A DNA stretch of 60,677 nucleotides, taken from NCBI GenBank assembly GCA_947385425.1, contig CANDKY010000008.1, positions 1-60,677 of the forward strand, read 5' to 3'. Position numbers and translations under genes: made by a program. This document shows positions 17,455 to 32,289 of the stretch, one piece after another; the stretch's first letter is position 1, and the number at the start of each line of letters is the position of its first letter. The stretch comes from an uncultured Lachnospiraceae bacterium (GTDB taxonomy: Bacteria > Bacillota > Clostridia > Lachnospirales > Lachnospiraceae). The notes below the pieces were generated by a model. It made no database searches. It saw nothing but the letters and a program-made list of their open reading frames with translations, and was not told where the DNA came from.

Positions 17455-18564
17455 ATGAAATTAGTATGCACAAAATCGGAATTATTAAACGGAGTACAGA
17501 CAGTATCCAAAGCTGTTCCAAATAAAACGACCATGTCCATCCTGGAATGTATCCTTGTAGATGCCAGGGATGCAGAAATCCGGCTGCTGGCAAATGATAT
17601 GGAACTGGGAATAGAGACTATTATTGAAGGCGATATTGTTGAAAGGGGCATTATCGCATTGGATGCAAAGATTTTTCTGGAAATTGTGAGGAAGCTTCCG
17701 GACAGTGAAATCACGATTGTAACGGATGACAATCTTAAAACGACAATTACCTGTGAAAAAGCGAAATTTAATATCATAGGCAAATCCGGAGAAGACTTTT
17801 CGTATCTTCCATCCATAGAAAAAATAGACTCGATAATTTTATCCCAGTTTACCCTGAAGGAAGTGGTAAGGCAGACTATTTTTTCTATTGCGGACAATGA
17901 CAATAATAAACTGATGACAGGTATATTGTTTGAAATCAACGAAGATATACTGAAAGTAGTATCTTTGGACGGGCACAGGATATCGATCCGTAAGATCAGG
18001 CTCAAGAATTTTTATATGCCGAAGAAAGTAGTCGTCCCGGGAAAGACCCTGAATGAGATTAGTAAGATTTTATCCGGTGATATGGAGAGCGATGTACATA
18101 TATTCTTCACGGATAAGCATATTGTCTTCGAGTTTGATGAGACTACTGTAGTTTCCAGGCTGATTGAAGGGGATTATTTTAAAGTAGATCAGATGCTCTC
18201 CAGCGATTATGAAACCAGGGTAAGGATTAACAAAAAAGAATTGCTTAGCTGTATCGACAGGGCTACTCTGCTTGTAAAAGAGGGGGATAAGAAGCCGATC
18301 ATCATAAATATAACGGATGAAATGATGGAATTAAAGATAAACTCGGCAGTCGGCAGTATGAATGAAGAGATCGATATAGAGAAAAAGGGAAAAGACATCA
18401 TGATTGGTTTTAATCCCAAATTTCTTATTGACGCCCTGCGGGTAATCGATGATGAAGAGGTGGATATTTATCTGGTAAACCCGAAAGCGCCGTGTTTTAT
18501 AAGGGATGCAGAGGAAAACTATATTTATCTGATATTGCCGGTAAACTTTACGACAGTCAGCTAA
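17455..18564 (+). CDS. dnaN: DNA polymerase III beta sliding clamp
   Basis: 369 residues, the normal length for the beta clamp, with three similar domains and the typical start (LVCTKSELLNGVQTVSKAVP), the EDFSYLP and SLDGHRISIRKI landmarks and a C-terminal YLILPV. The dimeric ring tethers polymerase to DNA. GGAGC lies ahead of the ATG at 17455. It is followed by yaaA, recF and the gyrase genes on the same strand. Confidence 0.98.
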   Translation: MKLVCTKSELLNGVQTVSKAVPNKTTMSILECILVDARDAEIRLLANDMELGIETIIEGDIVERGIIALDAKIFLEIVRKLPDSEITIVTDDNLKTTITCEKAKFNIIGKSGEDFSYLPSIEKIDSIILSQFTLKEVVRQTIFSIADNDNNKLMTGILFEINEDILKVVSLDGHRISIRKIRLKNFYMPKKVVVPGKTLNEISKILSGDMESDVHIFFTDKHIVFEFDETTVVSRLIEGDYFKVDQMLSSDYETRVRINKKELLSCIDRATLLVKEGDKKPIIINITDEMMELKINSAVGSMNEEIDIEKKGKDIMIGFNPKFLIDALRVIDDEEVDIYLVNPKAPCFIRDAEENYIYLILPVNFTTVS

Positions 18565-18595
18565 TTTTTTCAAATAAGGTTTAGGAAGGGAAATT

Positions 18596-18813
18596 ATGGA
18601 AATAATAACTATAAGAGATGACTTTATTAAGCTTGGCCAGGCACTGAAACTTTCCGGTTTTGCCCGGACAGGTGCGGAGGCCAAGATAATGATAGGCGGC
18701 GGCGACGTAAAGGTAAACGGTGAAAAGGAATTACAGAGAGGGAAAAAACTCCGTCAAGGGGATATTGTGGAATATAATGGTAAAAAATTCCGGATTGATG
18801 CTGCCGGCAGGGT

Positions 18814-18817
<4 letters not shown>
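18596..18817 (+). CDS. yaaA: S4-domain RNA-binding protein YaaA
   Basis: 73 residues consisting of one S4 domain: IKLGQALKLSGFARTGAEAK, then GDVKVNGEKELQRGKKLRQG. The family (YaaA/YlmH-like) sits between dnaN and recF in most Firmicutes; its exact role is unclear, though a ribosome or rRNA link is likely from the domain. The stop overlaps the recF start. Confidence 0.93.
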
Positions 18818-21947
<3,130 letters not shown>

Positions 21948-21959
21948 TGGAGGTTAGCG

Positions 21960-24602
<2,643 letters not shown>

Positions 24603-24668
24603 AAATTAGAAAATGGGATTTCCTGAAAAATAGGGGTTTTATATTTACACAGGATGACAAGATATCAG

Positions 24669-24736
24669 GGGACTGTCATGGAATAATTTGTATATGCTGT
24701 GCAGAATTACAGGTTATTTCGTGACAGTTCCTTAGT
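24669..24736. repeat. Short palindrome related to element A
   Basis: GGACTGTCATGGAATAA pairs imperfectly with TTATTTCGTGACAGTTCC. The right end, ACAGGTTATTT followed by ACAGTTCCTTAG, matches the right terminus of element A at 37573-37806. It may terminate the gyrA transcript. Confidence 0.6.
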
Positions 24737-24765
24737 TCCGGTTTATCCGGGTTAGGAAATAGCAG

Positions 24766-25500
24766 ATGAAAATAGTAATATGTGACGACAGCCTTGAGGA
24801 TTTGAGCAAAATAGAGAAACTATTGCTAAAGTATAAGGAATTGAATGCAGATGTTGATTTCGAATTGGAAAAATATTCCGACGCGTCCAGGTTATTCAGG
24901 AAAATAGAGAAAAATGAACTGGCGGATATTTATATATTGGATATGATTATGTCGGTGAAATCCGGTATAGACATCGGGAAACAGATACGGAGCATGGATG
25001 ATGAGAGTGTGATTGTTTATATCACATCTTCCGAAGATTTTGCGTTGGATGCTTATGATGTAAAAGCAATAAGATATCTGGTAAAACCGGTACGTAACGA
25101 GAAGTTTTTCGAAGCGATGGATTATGCCTTTGCATATACAAACGTAAAAAGGGATGCGGTATTTCTCGTAAAGACAAAGGACGGATTGGTATCGCTTTCC
25201 TGTTCCAAAATAGAATATATCGAAAATTCTTCGAGAATGCTGGAAATATGTCTGGCAGGCGGGAAACTGGTGCAGAGTATTTTTATAAGGAAATCTTTTG
25301 ATGAGGAGATAAAGGAACTGCTCCTGCAGGATAATTTCCTGCAGGTTCATAAATCATTTATAATTAATCTGAAATATGTGAAAAAGATGGCGCAGAGCAA
25401 TATGGTGATGGAGAGTGATAAGATAATCCCTGTCAGCAAAAAAAGGATAGCCGATGTGAAGAGAAAATATCTCTTGTTTGTATCAGGGCAGTACAGGTAG
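24766..25500 (+). CDS. LytTR-family response regulator
   Basis: 244 residues: receiver domain with ICDD at 5-8 and phospho-acceptor in YILDMIMSVKSG (Asp59), Lys in RYLVKPV, then a LytTR DNA-binding domain from about 138 (IEYIENSSRM, DNFLQVHKSFIINLKYVKKM). This is the AgrA/VirR/LytR type. ATG at 24766. It is followed ten bases later by an AgrC-like kinase, so the pair forms an operon. No AgrD-like peptide gene was found beside it. Confidence 0.92.
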   Translation: MKIVICDDSLEDLSKIEKLLLKYKELNADVDFELEKYSDASRLFRKIEKNELADIYILDMIMSVKSGIDIGKQIRSMDDESVIVYITSSEDFALDAYDVKAIRYLVKPVRNEKFFEAMDYAFAYTNVKRDAVFLVKTKDGLVSLSCSKIEYIENSSRMLEICLAGGKLVQSIFIRKSFDEEIKELLLQDNFLQVHKSFIINLKYVKKMAQSNMVMESDKIIPVSKKRIADVKRKYLLFVSGQYR

Positions 25501-25509
25501 GGTGCGGGA

Positions 25510-26799
25510 ATGGATTATTTTAAAAATATATCATATATGGTGAGCCATATTTTTTTAATGTCTTTTTTTTATCTTTTTGCGGTTCGGGGTTTTTCGAAAG
25601 GGAAAACTGTTTTTATATGTATATGTTCTTTTCTTTCTTTATGTTTTTTGGACTGTTTTAAACTGAATATATATGCGGACAATAATCTGAGTTATTTTAT
25701 AGTAACTATATTACAGATATTGCTTGTACAGTTTACCAATATCTTTATATCAAGGATAAGGGACAGCAGGGTATTATTCATGGGGCTGAGCGCTTCCAAT
25801 TATGTGATAGCAGGAAGCATAACGACTTCTGTCGTTTACATACTGACCGGCAGCCGGGCAGCTTCCCTGGCAGCCGGCACATCGATCCATATTGTGATCC
25901 TTTTATTGCTGTATGCAAAAATAAAAGGGGTATGGAAAAAATGTTGTGAAAAAGAATATATTGGCAACTGGTGGGAATTATGCCTGATTCCTGTATTTTT
26001 TTACTGCGGATTTACTTTTCTGGCATTTTTCCCCTTTAAGCTGGAACAGAATCCGAATAATATTCTAGGCGTTATGGTTTTTATTATCACGATGTTTGTC
26101 TCCTATGTAGTGGTGCTCCGTTATGTGGAGAGCGAAGCGAACAGGAATGATATTTACTGGAAAAATATACTTTCCGAATATTATATCAAGGATCTGGAAA
26201 ACCAGTACCGTTCTGTGGAGCAGTTTGAACAGAACCTTAAGATTCTGCGTCATGATATCAGGCATTATTCCGGGATGATAGACCATCTTTTAGATCAGAA
26301 GGAGTACGGGGAAGTAAGGAAAATCGTAAAATATATTAACGAAGTGGTGGATGAAAATAAAATTACAAAGTATTGCCATAACTTGATTGTTAATACGGTT
26401 ATTTCCAATATGATGGAGAAAGCCCGTTCCCTGGATATAAGTGTCAGCCTGAATCTCCTGATTCCGAAAGAACTTCCTGTAAATGTCTATGAATTTGCCT
26501 CTGTTATTGCAAATTTATTTGAAAATGCTTTGATTTGCGCGGAGGATTTGGAGGAGCGGAAGAAGTATGTGGAAGCCAAAATCCATTGCACCGGGGATCA
26601 TCTGATTCTTGAGTTTAAAAATGAATACGAGAAAGAAATTGTTTTAGATTCCGTGACAGGGCTGCCGAAAAGCAAAGGAGGGAAAACTCATGGTTTTGGG
26701 ATGCAGAGTGTCCTGGCTTTTGCGGACAGGATAGGAGGGAACGTCGGATGCCATTGTGAGAACGGGATTTTCAGGATAATATTATTTGCGAAGTTTTAA
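25510..26799 (+). CDS. AgrC-like membrane histidine kinase
   Basis: 429 residues. About six hydrophobic segments fill residues 1-205. A histidine box follows, ILRHDIRHYSGM (His248), then a GHKL ATPase with NLFENALICAEDLEE and GKTHGFGMQSVLAFADRIGG. This is the HPK10-like quorum/peptide-sensing layout. GTGCGGGA precedes ATG 25510. It is the natural partner of the LytTR regulator. The ligand is unknown. A hairpin terminator follows at 26906. Confidence 0.9.
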   Translation: MDYFKNISYMVSHIFLMSFFYLFAVRGFSKGKTVFICICSFLSLCFLDCFKLNIYADNNLSYFIVTILQILLVQFTNIFISRIRDSRVLFMGLSASNYVIAGSITTSVVYILTGSRAASLAAGTSIHIVILLLLYAKIKGVWKKCCEKEYIGNWWELCLIPVFFYCGFTFLAFFPFKLEQNPNNILGVMVFIITMFVSYVVVLRYVESEANRNDIYWKNILSEYYIKDLENQYRSVEQFEQNLKILRHDIRHYSGMIDHLLDQKEYGEVRKIVKYINEVVDENKITKYCHNLIVNTVISNMMEKARSLDISVSLNLLIPKELPVNVYEFASVIANLFENALICAEDLEERKKYVEAKIHCTGDHLILEFKNEYEKEIVLDSVTGLPKSKGGKTHGFGMQSVLAFADRIGGNVGCHCENGIFRIILFAKF

Positions 26800-26905
26800 C
26801 CTTATTTTGTGAAGAACTGGATGTTCCCCTTTGAAAAAAAGAGAAGGAAATCAGTTATAATAAAACAGATGTAATTAATTGCATGTGGTATCTCTATGGT
26901 AATGG

Positions 26906-26941
26906 TAAAAGAAGGCATTGGTAACGGAATGTCTTCTTTTA
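26906..26941 (+). terminator. Terminator after LytTR/kinase operon
   Basis: TAAAAGAAGGCATT pairs with AATGTCTTCTTTTA (one G-U), with a T-rich 3' arm. Confidence 0.65.
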
Positions 26942-26985
26942 TCGTATAAGGGAATGCCGCGAAATTTAAAGGAGAAGCTGAAGGC

Positions 26986-28713
26986 TTGGAAAGGATTAAG
27001 GTTATAAAAATGAATTTGAAAGTGAAAATGTTATCCCTCTCTCTGATCCCGATGGTATTAATAGGGATAAGTATGTTTTTGGTTGCGGCAAACAGGATGC
27101 AGAGCGGAATTTATGACGAGGCTTATGTGGGTATGTATGCGACTACATTGGCGATCCGGGATATTTTCGAGATAGGCTATGAAGGGGAGTACCGGATGGA
27201 TGACAACGGAGAATTGTGGAAGGGGGAGGAATTTAATATTTCACAGGCGGAGGATATCGTTGACCATATTAAAGGAAATACGGGGTTGGAAGTAACAATA
27301 TTTTGGAACGATACAAGGGTGCTTACTTCTATTATAGATGATAAGGGGAACAGGCAGGTTGGGACAAAGGCTTCTGAGGAAGTAATACGCAGGGTTTTAA
27401 AAGAAGGAGAGCCCTATAAGGACAGGAATGTTGATATCTTAGGCACAGAGTATGTGGTATATTATGTTCCCATATATCAGGTTGGGACGGAGGAAGCGGT
27501 GGGGATGATTTTTCTCGGGACACCGCAGGAGACGGTTTACAGCATCATACATAGGGCAAAAATACAGTTGCTGGCAGTTGTTGCGATAGGTGTGGTTTTC
27601 ACTGCCATAGTGGTATATTACCTGGTAAACAGTATTGTGTCTTTATTGTATAAGAATATGGATTTTCTGGGCCTTGTTTCACAGGGAAAATTGAATATCC
27701 GTGTAGACAGCAGTATTTTGCAAAGGAAAGATGAGATAGGGGGGATTGGCCGGAGTATCGACAACCTTAAGGATAAGCTAGGCAGTATTGTAGAAGGGAT
27801 TAAGGCAGAAAGTGACCGTTTCCATGAGGAATCGGAAAATCTGAAGGATATTTCGGAGGAAGTTTATCATATTATAAAAGAAGTGGACTGTTCCGCACAG
27901 GAAATGGCGAAAAGCTGTATGAACCAGGCGGAAGGGGCCTCCCATGCAAGCAGGAATGTGACAGAGATGGGGGAAATGATAAAAGATAACAGCTATGAAG
28001 TAATGAAGATCAATGATATTGCAGTGGGGATGAAGGAAGTTTCGCAAGAGGCCATGGGGCAGTTCATGGAATTAAATGAGGTAATGGGAAATGTAAAAGA
28101 ATCTATCCATATACTCATGGAACAGGCAGGGCTGACGGAGACTTCAGTGAATAAAATAAGCGCCGCTACGGAATTGATAACCGTGATTGCATCCAAAACA
28201 AAGCTGCTTTCCCTGAATGCAAGTATAGAGGCGGCAAGGGTTGGGGAAGCCGGGAGAGGGTTTGCGGTGGTAGCCTCCGAGATCCAGGATCTTTCCGAAC
28301 AGTCCAACACGGCAGCCGGGAAGATAAAAGAGATTGTGGCTGATTTGAACACGAATACTTCACATACCTTGGACAGGGTGGAGGATATGAAAAATGTAAT
28401 CGATATGCAGGAGGGGAATATAAAGAGGACAAACGATAGTTTCCGGAGCGTGCGTAAAGGGATCGATGAGACGGTAAACGGAATGGAAGATATTATGAGG
28501 AAGGTGGAAAAACTGGAGGAAATAAGGATGAATACGGTAGCTATTGTCCAGAATGCCGCGGCTGTGTCAGAAGAAAATTCCGCCAGTGTGGAAGAGATTA
28601 TGGCCTCCATAGGGACTGTTTACCAGAATATCGAGGGAGTATCCAAAGATGCCAAAGTGTTGAATGAACTTTCACAGGAAATGAGGGCAAAGGTCAATGT
28701 ATTTGTACTCTGA
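26986..28713 (+). CDS. Methyl-accepting chemotaxis protein
   Basis: 575 residues: membrane segment 1 near residues 15-35, an extracellular Cache-like sensor to about 185, membrane segment 2 near 192-218, HAMP, then a cytoplasmic signalling domain with the hairpin tip LLSLNASIEAARVGEAGRGF. It should couple ligand sensing to CheA/CheW; no other chemotaxis genes are in the window. The start is uncertain: TTG at 26986 has AAAGGAG 11 bases upstream, while ATG at 27010 has only a distant AAAGGA. The ligand is unknown. Confidence 0.92.
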   Translation: MERIKVIKMNLKVKMLSLSLIPMVLIGISMFLVAANRMQSGIYDEAYVGMYATTLAIRDIFEIGYEGEYRMDDNGELWKGEEFNISQAEDIVDHIKGNTGLEVTIFWNDTRVLTSIIDDKGNRQVGTKASEEVIRRVLKEGEPYKDRNVDILGTEYVVYYVPIYQVGTEEAVGMIFLGTPQETVYSIIHRAKIQLLAVVAIGVVFTAIVVYYLVNSIVSLLYKNMDFLGLVSQGKLNIRVDSSILQRKDEIGGIGRSIDNLKDKLGSIVEGIKAESDRFHEESENLKDISEEVYHIIKEVDCSAQEMAKSCMNQAEGASHASRNVTEMGEMIKDNSYEVMKINDIAVGMKEVSQEAMGQFMELNEVMGNVKESIHILMEQAGLTETSVNKISAATELITVIASKTKLLSLNASIEAARVGEAGRGFAVVASEIQDLSEQSNTAAGKIKEIVADLNTNTSHTLDRVEDMKNVIDMQEGNIKRTNDSFRSVRKGIDETVNGMEDIMRKVEKLEEIRMNTVAIVQNAAAVSEENSASVEEIMASIGTVYQNIEGVSKDAKVLNELSQEMRAKVNVFVL

Positions 28714-28893
28714 TTTCCTGCGAAAATAGGTATAAATCTGATAATAAAGGGAAAAATAATAAAAATTTAATGGCTTTAGTAAAAAAAGGTGTATTTTTTC
28801 CGTTTTCCGTGATAAAATGGTGGAACAGGAGTAAAGTTTTTCTTTACGTTTATTTTAAGTTAAGGATAATTTTATGAAAGGAGAGGAAGGGAA

Positions 28894-29154
28894 ATGGAAT
28901 CGGTCAAAGTTATGTTTCATTCAATGGAAGAAGCTCAAAAGTTTGTATTGTCGGTTGAAAATTATCCGTTCAACGTTGATTTATTATGCGGAAGGCGGGT
29001 TATTAACGGAAAGTCGATGCTGGGGATATTGGGTTTCGGACTTCATCAAATGTTGGAGCTGCGTGTCCATACGGACGACTGTGCGGCACTGGATGGATTT
29101 CATGACAAGATTAAAGGTTTCATTTGTGGGGATGTGATGGAAGTTGCTATTTAG
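28894..29154 (+). CDS. HPr-like protein without the phospho-histidine
   Basis: 86 residues, the size of PTS phosphocarrier HPr. The second half matches the HPr fold: GRRVINGKSMLGILGFGLHQ followed by ELRVHTDD, like the regulatory-serine helix of HPr, with serine in GKSMLGIL. The region that should carry GLHARPA with the active histidine reads FHSMEEAQKFV, so phosphotransfer by EI is not expected. It could be a Crh-like regulator or a binding protein. It is a single gene with its own terminator. Confidence 0.75.
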   Translation: MESVKVMFHSMEEAQKFVLSVENYPFNVDLLCGRRVINGKSMLGILGFGLHQMLELRVHTDDCAALDGFHDKIKGFICGDVMEVAI

Positions 29155-29192
29155 GATCCGGTGACGAAAATAATCAATGATAAGGGTATTAT

Positions 29193-29218
29193 GCTGCCGG
29201 GCATTCCGGCAGCTTTTT
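29193..29218 (+). terminator. Terminator after HPr-like gene
   Basis: GCTGCCGG / CCGGCAGC perfect 8-bp stem followed by TTTTTAT. Confidence 0.85.
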
Positions 29219-29307
29219 ATATACATGGGTGCGTAACACAAAGGTGTTCTTTCCCATTCGGTTATAACAGGGAAATTGTAACTTAAAAAATTATAGGGAG
29301 GAAAAAA

Positions 29308-32109
29308 ATGCAAATTTATGACATGAAGGTAAACCATCTGACCAATCCGCTTGGATTTAGGATGCCGCGTACTGTTTTTACATGGAAGGTAAAAGATGCG
29401 GAGGGAAAGAAACAGGAAGCAGCCAGGCTGCAGATTGCGGCAGATGAAGAAATGGGAGATATCCTTTTTGATTCCGGTTTTGATGCTGGTGCGGACAGTC
29501 TGGGCTGGAAGGCAGATTTGAATTTGGAACCCCGTACACGTTATTACTGGACAGTGACAGTACGCACGGAGCTGGGAGAAGAGGCTTCGGGCGAAGTTCA
29601 GTGGTTCGAGACGGCTAAGCTGCAGGAAGAGTGGGAAGGTAAATGGATAACCTGCGACAGCAGTGAAAAACGCCATCCTTATTTTGAGAAAGATATAACG
29701 GTAACGAAACCGGTAAAAAACGCCAGGCTGTATATCAGCGGGCTTGGGCTGTATGAAGCTTATTATAAGACCGGGGAAGGGAGCGGTAAAGAGGAACGTA
29801 TCGGTGAAGAATATCTGACGCCTTACAGCAATGATTACAATGAATGGGTGCAGTACCAGACTTATGACGTGACGGAGCTTTTGCAGTCGTCGGGAAAACT
29901 GTCGGTGCTTCTCGGCAATGGCTGGTATAAGGCCAGGTTCGGTTTCTCGGCATTTGAAGATACCGGTTTTTACGGGAATGAGTGGAAGCTGATTGCGGAG
30001 CTTCGCATTGCCTATGAAGATGGGACAAAAGAGGTTGTCGGGACGGATGAAAGCTGGTCTGTGGTGCGGAGTAAAATTACATTTTCCAATTTATATGACG
30101 GGGAGATGCGGGATGACACCCTGCCTGATTTGGAAGCCTGCAGGGCAGAAATCTGTGATCCGCCTAAGGGTGTGCTGACGGAGAGGATGAGCCTGCCGGT
30201 TACGGTCCATGAAATTTTTGATCCGGAGGAACTGATCCATACGCCTGCCGGTGAGCAGGTTTTTGATATGGGCCAGGAATTTACCGGTATTTTTACCCTC
30301 AGGGTACAGGAGCCTGCCGGGACAAAAATACATATCCAGACAGGGGAAATACTGCAGGGCGGCAATTTCTACAATGAGAATCTGCGCACGGCAAAGTCGG
30401 AATATATCTATATTTCAGACGGCAGTGAGAAGGTGATTGTCCCTCACTTTACTTTTTATGGATACCGGTACGTAAAGATACAGGGGATAGCGGAGCTGAA
30501 AAAGGAGGATTTCAAGGGCCTGGCGCTGTACAGTGATTTTGAAGAAACCGGATATATGAAGACCGGCAATGGTCTGGTCAACCGTTTTATCGAAAATGTA
30601 CGCTGGGGGCTTAAGGATAATTTCGTGGATGTACCTACAGACTGTCCGCAGAGGGATGAGCGTATGGGCTGGACAGGGGATGCGCAGGTATTCTCTCCGA
30701 CGGCAATGTATCTGACGGATTCCTACGCGTTCTATGCAAAATACCTGTATGATATGGCCAAGGAGCAGAGTGTGCTTGGCGGGGCAGTACCTCATGTGGT
30801 ACCTTCCTGCGGTGTGGAAGATTCGGCCAGCGTATGGGGCGACGCTTCCTGTATCATTCCGTGGAATATGTACCTTTTCTACGGGGACAGGAGTATTTTG
30901 GAAGATCAGTTTGAAAGTATGAGGAGCTGGGTAGACTATATCGGCAGAGTGGATGGGGATAATCACGGATGGCGGGAGGTTTTCCATTTTGGGGACTGGC
31001 TGGCTCTTGATCACCCGGAAGCAGGGGAGGAGCAGCCTTTAGGCGGTACGGACGAAGGGTTTATCGCAAACCTTTACTATGCAGTGAGTGCGGGCCTGGT
31101 GGCGAAAGCAGCCCATGTGCTTGGATACAAAGAGGAGGAAGAACGGTACGAAAGACTGTCGGAAAGGGAATTCGGGAATGTAAAGACAGAGTATTACAGC
31201 ACTACCGGACGGTGCTGTATCAAGACCCAGACGGCGCTGCTCCTGACTCTGAAATATCATTTGTCGGAAAATGAAGAACTGGTAAAAAAACAGCTTCTGC
31301 AGTTGTTCCGGTACAGCCACGGCAAGCTGCGGACCGGATTTGTGGGAACGCCGCTTATGAATAATATCCTTTCGGACAATGGCATGGATTCCCTGTCCTA
31401 TAGTCTGCTGTTAAATGAAGAATATCCGGGATGGCTCTATGAGGTAAAGCTGGGTGCGACTACGGTCTGGGAACGCTGGAACAGCCTGCTTGCGGACGGG
31501 ACCATATCCGGGACAAGTATGAACAGTATGAACCATTATTCTTATGGATCCGTACTGGAGTGGATGTTCCGGCATGCGGCGGGGATTGACAGTATAGATG
31601 ATGCGCCCGGGTTCCGTCAGGCAAGGATTGCGCCTGTGCTTAACCGCAGGCTTGGCAGTATGGAGGCGTCCTATAATTCCGCTTCCGGCGTATATGCCTG
31701 CAGGTGGGAATTAAAGGACAGGGAGCATGTGACGCTGTCTGTGGAAGTGCCTTTTAACTGCAGCGCCCTTTTATGCCTGCCTTTGGCGCCGCAGGAGATA
31801 TATGGCGATAAGGCTAACCCGGTTTTTGCAGATGTAAGGGAAGGCGTATGTTATCTGCAGGCCGGCAGTTACGCAGTATCTTACCGGCTGTCGGAACCCT
31901 TAAGTAAAACTTACGATCTTGACACGCCTATGTGGAAGCTGAAAGCGGAGCCGGAGGTAGTCAGTGCTCTGGAAGGGCTGATTGGCCTTGCGGAAATAGG
32001 GGAAGAATATATGGGCCGTTCCATACGGGAATATCAGGATATGTTTAAAGGTTCCATCAGTAAAGAGAAGATGGGACGGATTGAGGAGGTTTTGGCGGAA
32101 TGTGAGTAA
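29308..32109 (+). CDS. Alpha-L-rhamnosidase, GH78
   Basis: 933 residues of the bacterial alpha-L-rhamnosidase family: N-terminal beta-sandwich domains, then the (alpha/alpha)6 catalytic barrel with VPTDCPQRDERMGWTGDAQ (carrying the conserved acid residues) and ATTVWERWNS. It removes terminal rhamnose from plant glycosides or rhamnogalacturonan. No signal peptide, so it is cytoplasmic. GGGAGGAAAAAA precedes ATG 29308. The C-terminal about 65 residues after the beta domain include a helical extension. Neighbouring uronate genes fit pectin-derived substrates. Confidence 0.93.
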   Translation: MQIYDMKVNHLTNPLGFRMPRTVFTWKVKDAEGKKQEAARLQIAADEEMGDILFDSGFDAGADSLGWKADLNLEPRTRYYWTVTVRTELGEEASGEVQWFETAKLQEEWEGKWITCDSSEKRHPYFEKDITVTKPVKNARLYISGLGLYEAYYKTGEGSGKEERIGEEYLTPYSNDYNEWVQYQTYDVTELLQSSGKLSVLLGNGWYKARFGFSAFEDTGFYGNEWKLIAELRIAYEDGTKEVVGTDESWSVVRSKITFSNLYDGEMRDDTLPDLEACRAEICDPPKGVLTERMSLPVTVHEIFDPEELIHTPAGEQVFDMGQEFTGIFTLRVQEPAGTKIHIQTGEILQGGNFYNENLRTAKSEYIYISDGSEKVIVPHFTFYGYRYVKIQGIAELKKEDFKGLALYSDFEETGYMKTGNGLVNRFIENVRWGLKDNFVDVPTDCPQRDERMGWTGDAQVFSPTAMYLTDSYAFYAKYLYDMAKEQSVLGGAVPHVVPSCGVEDSASVWGDASCIIPWNMYLFYGDRSILEDQFESMRSWVDYIGRVDGDNHGWREVFHFGDWLALDHPEAGEEQPLGGTDEGFIANLYYAVSAGLVAKAAHVLGYKEEEERYERLSEREFGNVKTEYYSTTGRCCIKTQTALLLTLKYHLSENEELVKKQLLQLFRYSHGKLRTGFVGTPLMNNILSDNGMDSLSYSLLLNEEYPGWLYEVKLGATTVWERWNSLLADGTISGTSMNSMNHYSYGSVLEWMFRHAAGIDSIDDAPGFRQARIAPVLNRRLGSMEASYNSASGVYACRWELKDREHVTLSVEVPFNCSALLCLPLAPQEIYGDKANPVFADVREGVCYLQAGSYAVSYRLSEPLSKTYDLDTPMWKLKAEPEVVSALEGLIGLAEIGEEYMGRSIREYQDMFKGSISKEKMGRIEEVLAECE

Positions 32110-32289
32110 AGCAGTGAAGGGTTTATTGCATGAAAGCAACCGGAAGGATATCTTATAAACGGGTGATACGGGGAAAAGGAAATGTTTGTTGTGTGCAGGA
32201 AGGGGAAAGTCTATGGCAGGGAAACTCGGCATCGGCCATCAGGATTTTGAAGTAATTCAGGAACAGCGGATAAAACGGAGGGACGCAGA

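Noticed and set aside
24603-24765. Riboswitch or peptide gene before the LytTR operon
   Set aside because: Only a short palindrome related to element A is visible; no AgrD-like ORF or known riboswitch core.
29984-31014. Long minus-strand ORFs within the rhamnosidase gene
   Set aside because: Shadow frames of a well-supported GH78 coding sequence.
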